Below, piece by piece: positions 11,001 to 18,313 of a stretch of 64,000 nt of DNA. The notes beneath the pieces are model-generated. The model made no database searches and had not been told where the DNA came from. It saw only the letters and a program-made list of their open reading frames with translations. Numbering within the stretch: position 1 is the first letter of the stretch; every line of letters starts with the position of its first letter. The DNA comes from Bacteroidia bacterium (GTDB lineage Bacteria > Bacteroidota > Ignavibacteria > UBA10030). The stretch is taken from the NCBI GenBank assembly GCA_022180565.1, contig BQML01000008.1:1-64000 (forward strand). The letters run 5' to 3'. Position numbers and translations under genes: made by a program.

Positions 11001-12890
11001 AGTTTTGGCCCATGCTATAGCGATTTCTTTCTGCGCTGGAGACTTCGTTCGAGACTGAGAAGCTGCTTGCCCAGGGTCTCCAGTTCCGTCAGTAGTGGCT
11101 GAGTTGCGTCCGGAGAGCAAAGATTCACCTCGGTGCTCAGGATCAAATGGGTTTCCAGTTCCACTCTGCTGCCGTTCGCCTGACGGAGGAACTGGATGAA
11201 CTCCGCCGTGTAACGCCTCCCCCAACCTTCCGCGATGTTGGTCGCTATCGAAACCGCTGCTCGGCGCATCTGGCTTGTCAGCCCGTAGAGTTCGCTCTGC
11301 GGAAAGTTGCTCGTCAGCTTGTACACGAGCTTGGTGATCTGTATCGCCCGCTGCCAAACCTCCAAGTCCCGATAGTCGTTGAAAGTCTTCATTGGTAAAC
11401 CTTTCTCTGATTTGTATCGGTACCCCTCCCCATTCGCCACTTGCCATTCGCTCAGCCTCTTCGAGTCGTTCTTTCATGACCGGCTCAAGTGCGCTTTGGA
11501 TCAACTCATTCACCAGTTGTGGCGGCGTGTAATATGAGCCGGTGGTCTTTCGCTCGGAGCCCGTGATGAGTTTGAACTCCGGATTACCAAAAGCGCCGAT
11601 ATCAACAGCAGGATGGAATTCGAGCAGGCTTTCGTACACCGATCCCAACTCTTCAACATCGAGCGCAGAATAGTTGACGCGTCGAGGTGGAGCCGATTGA
11701 CTTTCCTGATACCAGGCGAGATACCAGAACGCTTCTAACAGGTCACGATTGGAAATGAAACAAGCGTCCAGGTCTTGCCATTCGAAGAGTTCACCGTTGA
11801 GTGGCGGCAGTTCAAGTATTGAAGCGAGTTTCTCGTCAGCGAGCACCTTCCAGAGGACTTGCAAGCTTCGCCATACATCGTCGTGGTCGGTGAAGGAAGC
11901 TCGGTTCTCAATCAATCGCCTCAACCTGCCGATGCCATAGTGGTCGCGGTAGATGTGGCTGGGACTGAGCAACCCTCTGTCCTCTGATACCAAGAGAAAG
12001 AGGAAACGGTAGATCAAGCGAAGGAGTTGGCGGTAGAGATTTTCTGGAACGATGCGATCCGGCTCCACGCATTGTGGAGAGGTCTTTCGCCGCAGGTCAT
12101 CGTTCGACGGATGGCGGAGAAATCCGTTGGCCAGACGCTTGATGCATTCCTCCACGCCGTCACGGAGGTGCTCGCGCACGCGGCCGCCCTGCTCCACGGA
12201 GTGCTGGTAGTATTGTTCGAGCAGGCAATGGCGGGCATCGGGGAGAGCGTGAGGAAAACGTGTGCGATGAATGAGCCGGTACAGTGCCGCAAAGTCATTA
12301 AAGCGCTGTTCCACAATAATGCTTTGCAGATCGAACTCGATGTAGGCTTGCCGTCGTATGAATGTGCTGTCGCGCAGCAAGCGCAGCGTGGAGCCGTTGG
12401 TCACAATACTCCAAAGATGCTCGGTGCGGTTGAGATACTCCTGCACGAGTGAATGCGGGGCAAGGCGGGGCCTTCCCGAGATGGGCACACGACCCAACTC
12501 TTGTCGGGCCCCCACGATATGCACAGGGGGAGAATCCTCCGGTTCACCCATCCGATGCGAGATGGCGAAAGTCATTCCATCCACCTCATATGCGCGCTGG
12601 TTGTACCGTGCTTCGATACCCAACAAGCCGAAGAACGGGATCGCCCATGCATCGCGGGTCACGGTTGTCCCAACATCGTTTTCCGGAAGCCGTTGCAGGC
12701 GGTTCTGGAACACTTCCCACAACTTCCGACTATCGGCAAAGACTGCCGCGATTTCATCTATGAGATTTCGCCGACCGTCAACACCGAAATCTGCCGGTCT
12801 TTGTCCTGGCAGATCACCGTTGAGGAGGTGCTCGATCACATCTGGACCGAGCAGGCCGCCTTCGATGCGTATGGCAGGGAGAGAGATCAT
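8016..12890 (-). CDS. giant Eco57I-type N6-adenine DNA methyltransferase (DrmMI-like), with in-frame insertions
   Basis: A 1624-residue class I DNA methyltransferase. The SAM-binding motif VCDPACGSGHF lies near residue 650 and the adenine-methylase motif SNPPW near 917. Closely related Eco57I-type proteins of DISARM-like loci are, from memory, clearly shorter. The excess is explained in part by an insertion at residues 480-639 that encodes an S23 protein in another frame, and by smaller heptamer-repeat insertions (around residues 1190-1240 and 1530-1545). All of these keep the reading frame open. The start overlaps the end of the SNF2 helicase gene by 4 bases, so the pair is coupled. Its likely role is self-marking, and possibly part of restriction. 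No separate nuclease domain is evident. Whether the inserted protein folds is unknown. Confidence 0.88.
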   Translation of the reverse strand: MISLPAIRIEGGLLGPDVIEHLLNGDLPGQRPADFGVDGRRNLIDEIAAVFADSRKLWEVFQNRLQRLPENDVGTTVTRDAWAIPFFGLLGIEARYNQRAYEVDGMTFAISHRMGEPEDSPPVHIVGARQELGRVPISGRPRLAPHSLVQEYLNRTEHLWSIVTNGSTLRLLRDSTFIRRQAYIEFDLQSIIVEQRFNDFAALYRLIHRTRFPHALPDARHCLLEQYYQHSVEQGGRVREHLRDGVEECIKRLANGFLRHPSNDDLRRKTSPQCVEPDRIVPENLYRQLLRLIYRFLFLLVSEDRGLLSPSHIYRDHYGIGRLRRLIENRASFTDHDDVWRSLQVLWKVLADEKLASILELPPLNGELFEWQDLDACFISNRDLLEAFWYLAWYQESQSAPPRRVNYSALDVEELGSVYESLLEFHPAVDIGAFGNPEFKLITGSERKTTGSYYTPPQLVNELIQSALEPVMKERLEEAERMASGEWGGVPIQIRERFTNEDFQRLSGLGGLAAGDTDHQARVQADEQLSAERTLRADKPDAPSSGFDSDQHRGRLGEALHGGVHPVPPSGERQQSGTGNPFDPEHRGESLLSGRNSATTDGTGDPGQAASQSRTKSPAQKEIAIAWAKTPLTIRYSLLAQHALLSIRVCDPACGSGHFLLAAARRLGKELARLRTGEDEPAPERVREATRDVISHCIYGVDKNPLAVDLCRVALWLESHTGGKPLTFLDHRIRCGDSLIGVFDLKVLKEGIPDKAFEPLEGDDKTAARTFAQRNRDERKGQEDLFGRNIEFPLNEFSAHSYEIDAIADDSPDTIRRKKQLFEKSHDDPAWQRYKRACDLWTAAFFQPLKPDSVPITSGALADHLNGRPIDARVMGLATLYSHQQAFFHWPLEFPEVFAAGEHPESEGSHSGFHVVLSNPPWERIKLQEQEFFAVRDARIANAPTKAARARMIEELPKTSPRLYEEYVAAQRSSQAASMLLRHGGRYPLTGRGDINTYAVFAELSRRLIAKDGRCGIIVPTGIATDDTTKFFFQDMTRSGALVNLFDFENRKGIFPAIDSRMKFSLLTCRGSGKPEPATFVFFALDTDDLKRPEKRFTLTAEEIELLNPNTGNCPIFRSQADAELTKAIYRRVPVLWRERTEDRPEENPWRLSFKTLFHMANDSHHFRTAKELREEGFELEGNIFVKGIANGQGQMESADHSQFATRYLPLYEAKMIHQFDHRWATYEERMVNGEWQVEVRDVTDEEKADPNFVVQPRYWVKEEIVESVIPKYPEPLATALRLKHRPSIQRVLSCWLAGYYLNHKLKPKADRVMDNAVPYSPNKEVATLLAGLSTDELAAQMEREFPLSDEDARRIENELSSPESIATELVDRFSPKWFLGWRNITNTTNERTLITTSFPKTPVGNSLPLLFTTSLAGTERLCLTACMSSVVADYVTRQKVGGTNLNYFYLKQFSILVPENFGGLMPFSNREVTKDWIVSRTLELVYTSHDMVAMAHDVGFQGEPFRWDPDRRFEIRCELDAAFFHLYLPCEANGEWRMANREWAVVDETPEQLAALKEHFPRPRDAVSYILEQFPIVKRKDEEAYGRYRTKERILEIYDAMLEAQRTGKPYKSSLNPPPGHPA
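8260..8294. repeat. tandem 7-bp array (5 units, consensus CATTCGC)
   Basis: Five consecutive heptamers (CATTCTC, TATTCGC, CATTCGC, CACTCAC, CATTTGC) lie inside the methyltransferase gene. They encode NGEWRMANREW near its C-terminus without breaking the frame. The same unit makes up the ends of the S23 element at 10977-11453. Confidence 0.7.
9173..9209. repeat. tandem 7-bp array (4 units, consensus CATTCGC)
   Basis: Four heptamers (CACTTGC, CATTCGC, CATTCAC, CATTCGC) are followed by TC. They encode the stretch ERMVNGEWQVEV between two blocks that normally adjoin (FDHRWATYE and VRDVTDEEKADPN). This is a solo copy of the end repeat of the S23 element, in frame. Confidence 0.7.
9264..9335. repeat. 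miniature hairpin insertion made of heptamer repeats
   Basis: The left part contains GTAGCGAATTGCGAATG and the right part CCATTCGCTATTCCC, so the two ends can pair imperfectly over a loop of about 30 bases. It encodes GIANGQGQMESADHSQFAT between FVK and RYLPLYEAKM of the methyltransferase and keeps the frame. It resembles the S23 element with its gene removed. Confidence 0.6.
10977..11453 (-). mobile_element. S23/intervening-sequence-like element inserted in frame in the methyltransferase gene
   Basis: The ends at 10977-11002 and 11428-11453 are 26-bp imperfect inverted repeats built from the 7-bp unit GCGAATG/CATTCGC. Between them lies a complete four-helix-bundle gene. The element is 477 bp, exactly 159 codons, and has no stop in the host frame, so the methyltransferase frame reads straight through. 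The host residues on each side (ERLEEA and LAQHALLSI) could be contiguous. S23-type proteins are known from intervening sequences in 23S rRNA genes, where inverted ends form a stem. A copy inside a protein-coding gene is unusual. No target-site duplication is certain. Confidence 0.75.
11015..11392 (-). CDS. four-helix-bundle protein, S23/bacterial intervening-sequence family
   Basis: A 125-residue protein starting at MKTFNDYRDLEVWQRAI. The pattern DLEVWQRA...LTSQMRRAAVSIATNIAEGWGR...FLRQANGS is the signature of the 23S rRNA intervening-sequence protein family (S23, four-helix bundle), which is related to the Avd accessory protein of diversity-generating retroelements. The length is normal for the family. 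A longer start at 11440 (MANGEGYRY) would run through the end repeat of the element, so the internal ATG at 11390-11392 is preferred. It is read in a different frame of the same strand as the surrounding methyltransferase gene. Its function is unknown; binding to the RNA of its own element is a reasonable guess. Confidence 0.85.
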   Translation of the reverse strand: MKTFNDYRDLEVWQRAIQITKLVYKLTSNFPQSELYGLTSQMRRAAVSIATNIAEGWGRRYTAEFIQFLRQANGSRVELETHLILSTEVNLCSPDATQPLLTELETLGKQLLSLERSLQRRKKSL

Positions 12891-15748
12891 CCGGTTACCA
12901 TTGGCTGAAGTACCAAAACGCCGAGAAGGTCAACTGGAAACTGAGGCTTCACATTCAGCTCACGAACCCGCATCCCTACCGCTTGCCGAACACGTTTATG
13001 GCTGTTCTCAACCTCTTCAGCTCGAGTTTTGATGTGTGGCGTTAACGTAGCTTCGAGCGAGGGCCAGGCAGCAAGCGCATCGGCAACCAGCGTGCGCTTC
13101 TCGGTGATAGGAAGGTTTGCGTCTGCCTTCGCTTCAAGCAATAATCTAAGAGCTTCATTGTCCGGGACTTTCACCGGCTGGCCGTCTTTGTTTTGGAAAG
13201 CCGTCACAAGGACTTCTTCAGAAAGAAGAAGAGGGCGTTGCGGTTGCTCAACGAGGTAGCGTACACGGAGAAGCAGGGCGGTTGTAAGCCGTGAGACAGA
13301 ACGAGTCCGGATTGCACCACAGCGTGACGCGCGCGCATCGCCATGCTTTGTCAATGCCTCTTCCATGAGAAAGCGTGCAAGAGTCGCAACGAAACGATGA
13401 TTGCGGCCAAGATACTCTGCTCCCTCCGGAGTTGGGGAAACAAAGCTGATGGCCCATATGCCGCCCTTCGGTCGAGGGAGAACAAACTTGATAGCCTCTG
13501 GAACTGTGACAATAGAACTCGGATCCACCCTCACCAGGAAGACGTCCATTCTTCGCTTGTCACTCGTGATGTGTAATCCCAACCTTTGAGCTGCGTTAAG
13601 CACAAAGCTACGTACGGCGTCAGGATCACCGAGGACTGAATCGGTGGCTTCGAGTTCCTTCCGGACCTCGTCCGGCTTGATGGCGCGCTGAGCAAAGCGG
13701 GTGCGATTGATGCGCTCGCGTTCTGCATCACGCTCCCAACGTGTGTGCAATTCTTTTATCTGGTGAGCCTCAAGTCCAAGGTCGAGTTGAAACTGTTCGG
13801 TAACGGGTTTACGGGGACGGAGAAAGAGCGCGTTCAACACCGCTTCGGTAACCGTCTCGCTTTCTTCCGGTACAGGTACATGAGTGCCGAGTGTACGATG
13901 GATTTCACGCGCTTTGTTCAGCAGAACCTCAATTACAATTCCGTCAACCGGGCTATCGGGACTGAAGTATCGGATCGTCTTCACCACTTTCGCCGGCTGG
14001 CCATATCGGTCAACGCGGCCTTCACGCTGTTCGAGACGATTGGGATTCCAGGGTAGGTCGTAATGTAAAGCAGCGTTGAATTTTTCCTGAAGGTTCACGC
14101 CCTCCGACAGGCAATCCGTAGCGACAAGCACGCGAGGCATCAGCGCATCGATTTCGTCGATCTTCGCTCGGCGCTCGTCATCACCAAGGCGTCCGGTTAT
14201 CGTGACGACCTGCACTTCGCTGTTGGAACCGAGCGCATTCCGCAAATGCGTTCCAACATACTCGGCTGTCGCAACGTAACGACACCAGACGATTGGGTTG
14301 AAACCTTGCTTGACCAGACTCTTCACCAATTCGGCACAACGGATGACTTTGGTGTCGTCAGCAGTGTTCATGAGCGATTGGGCCAGGCGTCCCAGTTCTC
14401 TCAGACGACGACGATCACTTTCAGCCAACGTTGATTCAGTAGACTTTAGCGGCGATGTGGGTTGATCATCATCCGTTCGGTCGTTGGACGACTCGAATAC
14501 GGACACACGGAAATCCGGCTCGTCTTCTGTTTCTGGTAAGGCCTCATGTCGCGTTTCAAGTGCAGCGACTGCGGCCGCGGGACTGGACATGACACACCTC
14601 AGCAATGCCAGTGCGCCCCAGTAACGTACGCGCTGCCGTCGCCTATCAAGCTCCTGTCCGGTTCGGACCATCTCTGAGCAGAACTCGTACGTTCTGTCGA
14701 AGAGATCCTGGTAGGGCTTCGAAAGTCGGTAGGTTTCGTCCAGAAGTTCGCGTGCGGGGAAGCAGTGCTCGCCTTCCCAATCTTTCACAATGTCCGTCCG
14801 TGTACGCTGGACAAAGTGCCGCGCAAGCTCGATGCGTTGTGGCTCCGTAAGTGTGGCCATTTCCCATTCTCCGAACTCTGGCTTCAGGAGCGAGAGAAGC
14901 GAACGGAATGCGGCTTCGATGCCGCTGTGTGGAGTGGCAGTAAGAAGAACTAAGTGTCGTCGGGGGTCCTTTGCAATCTCCCTCAGCAGATCGTGTCGCT
15001 GGTGCTGGTTCTTGTTCATCGAATTGGCCGTTGCTGAACCGTGTGCTTCGTCCACAATGATAAACTCAGGCGGATTCAGCAAGAAGAGATGACGATTGCG
15101 GTCGCTTTTCACGAAATCAATACTGGTGACTTGGATTGGGTAATACTCATAGATACTTTGCTGGCGGTTTGTCTTGCGGCTCTCCAATTGACTTACAGTG
15201 CCCGACCTGATCACAACAGCGTCCATGTTGAATTTCTCGGAGAGCTCCTTCTGCCATTGGTCGCACAAGTAAGGTGGGCAAAGAACACAGAGGCGCTTGA
15301 TTTCTCCGCGATCGAGCATTTCGCGTGCGATCAACAACGCTTCGATAGTCTTGCCCACACCCACGTCGTCTGCAATCAGGATTCGGATCGTTTCCAATCT
15401 GAGCGCCATGAGAAGAGGGACAAACTGGTAGATTCGGGGCCGAATCGAGATTCGACCGAACGACCGGAACGGCGTCGCACCTTCACGAAGCGTCAGTCGC
15501 GCAGCGTGCCAAAGAAGCTCAGTGCTTCCAGCATCCGCAAGATCGCCCGCAGTTGGTAGTGGGAATGTTGCGGAACGAACTCGCTCACCCGGAAGGGTGT
15601 AGCCGACGATATCGCTCAACTGTTTGTGAACAGCCACAACCTCGTCGGTCGCTCCAGTAAGCGGACGAAGAAGGTAGATTCCGTCGTGATCGCTCGGGAG
15701 TAGTACCCAATCACGGTTACGGCAGCGGACAATGGAGCCTGGGTTCAT
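12887..15748 (-). CDS. drmD: SNF2-family helicase, DISARM DrmD-like
   Basis: A 953-residue superfamily 2 ATPase. Walker A is DDVGVGKT (127-134), the Walker B box DEAH (233-236), and LLTATPHSG follows. The second RecA domain near 545-580 contains ATDCLSEGVNLQ and EQREGRVDRYGQ. The accessory C-terminal 350 residues are not recognised. A SNF2 helicase directly followed by an Eco57I-type methyltransferase is the front half of a class 1 DISARM operon, so DrmD is the best name, although the rest of the operon departs from that scheme. It is expected to translocate on DNA and assist in distinguishing or blocking foreign DNA. The operon seems to start here: a minus-strand terminator lies about 60 bp upstream. 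Confidence 0.85.
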   Translation of the reverse strand: MNPGSIVRCRNRDWVLLPSDHDGIYLLRPLTGATDEVVAVHKQLSDIVGYTLPGERVRSATFPLPTAGDLADAGSTELLWHAARLTLREGATPFRSFGRISIRPRIYQFVPLLMALRLETIRILIADDVGVGKTIEALLIAREMLDRGEIKRLCVLCPPYLCDQWQKELSEKFNMDAVVIRSGTVSQLESRKTNRQQSIYEYYPIQVTSIDFVKSDRNRHLFLLNPPEFIIVDEAHGSATANSMNKNQHQRHDLLREIAKDPRRHLVLLTATPHSGIEAAFRSLLSLLKPEFGEWEMATLTEPQRIELARHFVQRTRTDIVKDWEGEHCFPARELLDETYRLSKPYQDLFDRTYEFCSEMVRTGQELDRRRQRVRYWGALALLRCVMSSPAAAVAALETRHEALPETEDEPDFRVSVFESSNDRTDDDQPTSPLKSTESTLAESDRRRLRELGRLAQSLMNTADDTKVIRCAELVKSLVKQGFNPIVWCRYVATAEYVGTHLRNALGSNSEVQVVTITGRLGDDERRAKIDEIDALMPRVLVATDCLSEGVNLQEKFNAALHYDLPWNPNRLEQREGRVDRYGQPAKVVKTIRYFSPDSPVDGIVIEVLLNKAREIHRTLGTHVPVPEESETVTEAVLNALFLRPRKPVTEQFQLDLGLEAHQIKELHTRWERDAERERINRTRFAQRAIKPDEVRKELEATDSVLGDPDAVRSFVLNAAQRLGLHITSDKRRMDVFLVRVDPSSIVTVPEAIKFVLPRPKGGIWAISFVSPTPEGAEYLGRNHRFVATLARFLMEEALTKHGDARASRCGAIRTRSVSRLTTALLLRVRYLVEQPQRPLLLSEEVLVTAFQNKDGQPVKVPDNEALRLLLEAKADANLPITEKRTLVADALAAWPSLEATLTPHIKTRAEEVENSHKRVRQAVGMRVRELNVKPQFPVDLLGVLVLQPMVTG

Positions 15749-15802
15749 AGGTGTTGATTAACTTTAGGTCAAAGAAAGACATGACGCCATCATCTCCAGT
15801 TA

Positions 15803-15850
15803 ATAAAAAACCCGTAGGGTGGGCTTGCTGAAAGTTTCTTCCCTACGGGT
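15803..15850 (-). terminator. rho-independent terminator of the AbiE/nuclease unit
   Basis: On the minus strand, ACCCGTAGGG (15841-15850) pairs perfectly with CCCTACGGGT (15810-15819) over a 21-base loop and is followed by TTTTTA. It lies between the nuclease gene ending at 15983 and the helicase gene starting at 15748, so it separates the two transcription units. Confidence 0.75.
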
Positions 15851-15857
15851 CGTTAGT

Positions 15858-15925
15858 CCATTCCTCAACCAGAGGTAATGGAACACTTGCGCCAGAGGCG
15901 CATCAGCCTTTGGCTGACAAAGTCA
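15858..15925. repeat. cluster of four short perfect hairpins
   Basis: In order: CCTC/GAGG extended to CCATT/AATGG (15858-15881); TGCGCC-AGA-GGCGCA (15888-15902); CAGCC-TTT-GGCTG (15904-15916); and TGAC-AAA-GTCA (15915-15925). Three have 3-base loops. Such runs are typical of REP-like palindromic repeats. No gene is seen here. Confidence 0.6.
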
Positions 15926-15982
15926 GTCTTGTTGCACTATTCTTTCAATCCTCAACTCTGATCAGCAAGCCCGGCCCGCGTA

Positions 15983-16609
15983 TCACTGAAATGTGCCTTG
16001 GCGGGCAGGTATAAAGGTATAACAATATTGAAAAAAATCAATTTGAAGACTTTGTTCGATCTCTCGTGATATTGATCCTCCTTTCCGTTCAGCTTTTGCC
16101 CGATAGGGCTCGGAATGTTCATTGTGGAGTTGCCAGTTCTCGACGTATTGTGACGCGAGTTCCTTGTCACGGACCACAAGAAGATTCTCTGCGTTACTCT
16201 CCTCAGCTGCCTTGGTGAAGTTAAATGAACCAGTAATCACGACTTCATTGTCTATGATCATCACCTTGTTGTGAGCGATGGCGTGTGCTGCATCGATTTT
16301 GGTCATGATGCCGGCATTGGCCAGAAAGTCGGCGGAAGAGTATTTCTCCGTTCTTTGGCTCTTGTCTAACAGAACCTGAACTTTGACTCCTCTCCGATGC
16401 GCTTTCACTAACGCCTCGGCAATCCGTGCAGAGGTGAACGAATAAGCCTGGACGAGCACGGATGATTTTGCGTTATCGAGTGCTTGCTTGATGGCGAATG
16501 TGGCTCCGCCGCGGGGAGAGAATCCGCCAAAAGGCAAAGCCCGGCGGACAGGGTAGACGTTGCAGGTGAGGGAAGCGCGATTCTCTTGGGCAGATGCAAT
16601 AGATGCCAA
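15983..16609 (-). pseudogene. PLD-superfamily nuclease (Nuc-like), 5' end lost
   Basis: The frame encodes a single-HKD phospholipase D-type nuclease: AHNKVMIIDNEVVITGSFNF with His113, Lys115 and Asp120, preceded by SSVLVQAYSFTSARIAEALVKAHRRGVKV. Family members (Nuc) are secreted, work as dimers on DNA, and begin with a signal peptide. Here only its end remains: the frame upstream of the nominal TTG start reads VLLASIASAQENR and then runs into the abiEii sequence, so the initiation region is gone. Residues 20-29 (PVRRALPFGG) are an extra hairpin-encoded insert between VY and FSPRGG. About 40 unusual residues follow the core at the C-terminus. DISARM DrmC is also a PLD protein, but this one matches secreted Nuc better. 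Expression would need the TTG or coupling to abiEii. Confidence 0.7.
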
Positions 16610-17139
16610 CAGGACAGTGCTCTCACTTTCCCGGCGAATAGCTCTTCCAAGGTGACTGAATCAAAATCGAACACATAGTCTTCATCCAACTTAAAGGGTC
16701 GCTTGCGATGAAGTCCCGATACAGGTATTCTCATTAAGTAGTTCAAATCAATCTCCAGCGTGAAATTTCCGCCAAAAGCGCTTGGAGCCCGGAGTCGCCA
16801 CTTACCGCCAGCGTGTTCATCAGCAGGTGCGTGTTCCACAGAGATACCACGAGATTCTGTCAGCTTCTTCAACTCCTTCTCAAGAACAGGTCGGTCTTTC
16901 AACATTGTGTTCCTATCGGCGCTGGCAACATAATTGAGGTCGATGTCGACCGAAAGACGTGGTAAAGAAAACCAGAAAAGATTGATTGCTGTTCCTCCTT
17001 TGAGCGCAAACTTTCTTCTGAGCAATGGATGACGGCTTATTTCCCGCAAGAGATCCAGAAGAGTCATCTGCTTCTGCAGAGTCTCTGCGGGGAAGCTCGT
17101 CCGTTGTGACATCTTTTCAAGGTATTCCCGTGAGAACAT
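16408..17139 (-). pseudogene. AbiEii nucleotidyltransferase toxin, 3' truncated and fused to foreign frame
   Basis: Residues 1-175 are AbiEii-like: KGGTAINLFW followed by LSVDIDLNY gives the GSx10DxD nucleotidyltransferase motif, and EELFAGKVRAL is the third conserved block. From about 16615 leftwards the frame enters the nuclease gene out of phase (SCWHLLHLPK...) and reads 68 meaningless residues to a stop at 16408. The C-terminal half of the toxin, with its remaining catalytic block, is missing, so the toxin is probably dead. The ATG overlaps the antitoxin stop by one base, as in intact abiE operons. The junction is sharp, as expected from a deletion that joined two genes. Confidence 0.8.
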
Positions 17140-17948
17140 CAGAGCTCCTCCCAGCTCCGTTCGAGGACCGCCTCCGGTACAACGAGGTTCCAGCGTTTGA
17201 CGTACTTGCCACCCTTCTTCGACCGATCCCAGTACACCGCTGCTGCAGGTTTGTTGCGTTCAAGATTCTGAAGGAGCGATTCCTCGACGTGAAAGGCCTC
17301 GCGGTGCTGTTCGAGAAAAAAGCCGACAGTGGCGTGGAGTTTTTTCTGCTCGCGGAGTTCAAGGTACTCCATCAGAACTTCGAATTGCAGGTATGGCATC
17401 TTTTCAAGGGAGCGGTACATCTCTTCGAAACCGCCACAGTATTGAGGCCGCTCTAAGCAGTCCACCAGTGTGCGCTCTTTTCCGGTAACGGTTATTTTCA
17501 GACCCACACGCTCTCCTTTTTCAGTTCCGAAGAACTGTTGTGATTTCTTCTGCAGTTTCTCCGGTGTTCTTACGGAACGAAAATGACTTCCACGGAAGCG
17601 AAGCGCTGGGCGAAAACGATTCGAGAAATAGTAGTACGTGTTGAAGAGGCTGTGTCCAAACCCCAAGAGATCAAGTGCAGTATGGAATCCGATCACCGCA
17701 TCATCTGAGAGTTTTGAGACTACCAAAAATGGATCGGGAGATGTTTGTTGGACATTACTACCAGGCCGAATGCTAAAGTAAAGACCCTCCTTGATCACTC
17801 CTATTCGTTGCATCTTTTTCTGGTAGAGTACGGTATCGTATGCCTTCCGATCTCCATTCTTGTATCCGAGGTAGTCTCGTAACTCCTCTAGTGTGAAGAC
17901 AGGATGGTTTTCAAGAAAGGCCAGCATGTTCTGGTCGCCATTTGCCAT
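17139..17948 (-). CDS. AbiEi-family antitoxin (type IV toxin-antitoxin system)
   Basis: A 269-residue protein beginning with a winged-helix segment (residues 8-60: FLENHPVFTLEELRDYLGYK...). The AbiEi core follows: DDAVIGFHTALDLLGFGHS, then KITVTGKERTLVDCLERPQYCGG. AbiEi proteins repress their own operon through the N-terminal domain and neutralise the AbiEii nucleotidyltransferase through the C-terminal part. Length and motifs look complete. Its toxin partner downstream is truncated, which leaves a solitary antitoxin. A palindrome at 18021-18044 is the likely operator. Confidence 0.85.
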   Translation of the reverse strand: MANGDQNMLAFLENHPVFTLEELRDYLGYKNGDRKAYDTVLYQKKMQRIGVIKEGLYFSIRPGSNVQQTSPDPFLVVSKLSDDAVIGFHTALDLLGFGHSLFNTYYYFSNRFRPALRFRGSHFRSVRTPEKLQKKSQQFFGTEKGERVGLKITVTGKERTLVDCLERPQYCGGFEEMYRSLEKMPYLQFEVLMEYLELREQKKLHATVGFFLEQHREAFHVEESLLQNLERNKPAAAVYWDRSKKGGKYVKRWNLVVPEAVLERSWEEL

Positions 17949-18020
17949 TTTGTTAGCTATCTCTTATTCTTGTGCGAGATTTTGAAGCGATGTGCAAATA
18001 CTGTTTGCTAAAAATTTTAT

Positions 18021-18044
18021 AATCTCGTGTAATTATACGAGATT
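18021..18044 (-). promoter_or_regulatory. palindromic operator upstream of abiEi
   Basis: AATCTCGT, 8 bases, ACGAGATT: a perfect inverted repeat about 75 bp upstream of the abiEi ATG in AT-rich DNA. A further half-site (GCGAGATT) lies at 17974-17981. AbiEi proteins are known to bind inverted repeats in their own promoter; the match to this palindrome is inferred. Confidence 0.55.
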
Positions 18045-18239
18045 GCAAAGAAAATAGCAAGAACAAAAAGCTAGTGTGGACTGTTGCAAGTTGGCGGAAT
18101 AGACGAACCTATTCTAAGTGGATTCCCCAGAAATTCGATGTAAAGGACTTGTGCCCGGGTAGAGGATGTGCCCCGCTACAAAACACAGTGGCCCGCGGGC
18201 CCAGGCCATTCTGATTTTTTGATAGGAGGGAAAAGTGTG

Positions 18240-18313
18240 CTTTATCCACAACTTCTTGTTTGATGATGCTGCCTTCGTAATCTCCTTTCGATCTGTTAGT
18301 TGCATGCTGCCGG
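18240..18313 (-). pseudogene. remnant of a doxX leader and first codons
   Basis: This stretch is clearly related to the start of the doxX gene at 19576-19648: ribosome-binding region (GATCGAAAGGAG) and about 15 codons match with roughly one base in five changed. The start codon ATG has become AAG, and the similarity ends after GTGGATAAA. It marks a second, lost doxX cassette. Confidence 0.6.

Noticed and set aside
15983-16609. The PLD protein as DISARM DrmC
   Set aside because: It matches short secreted Nuc nucleases (signal peptide end, QAYSFTS, HNKVMIID), lies upstream of the helicase beyond a terminator, and has lost its start.
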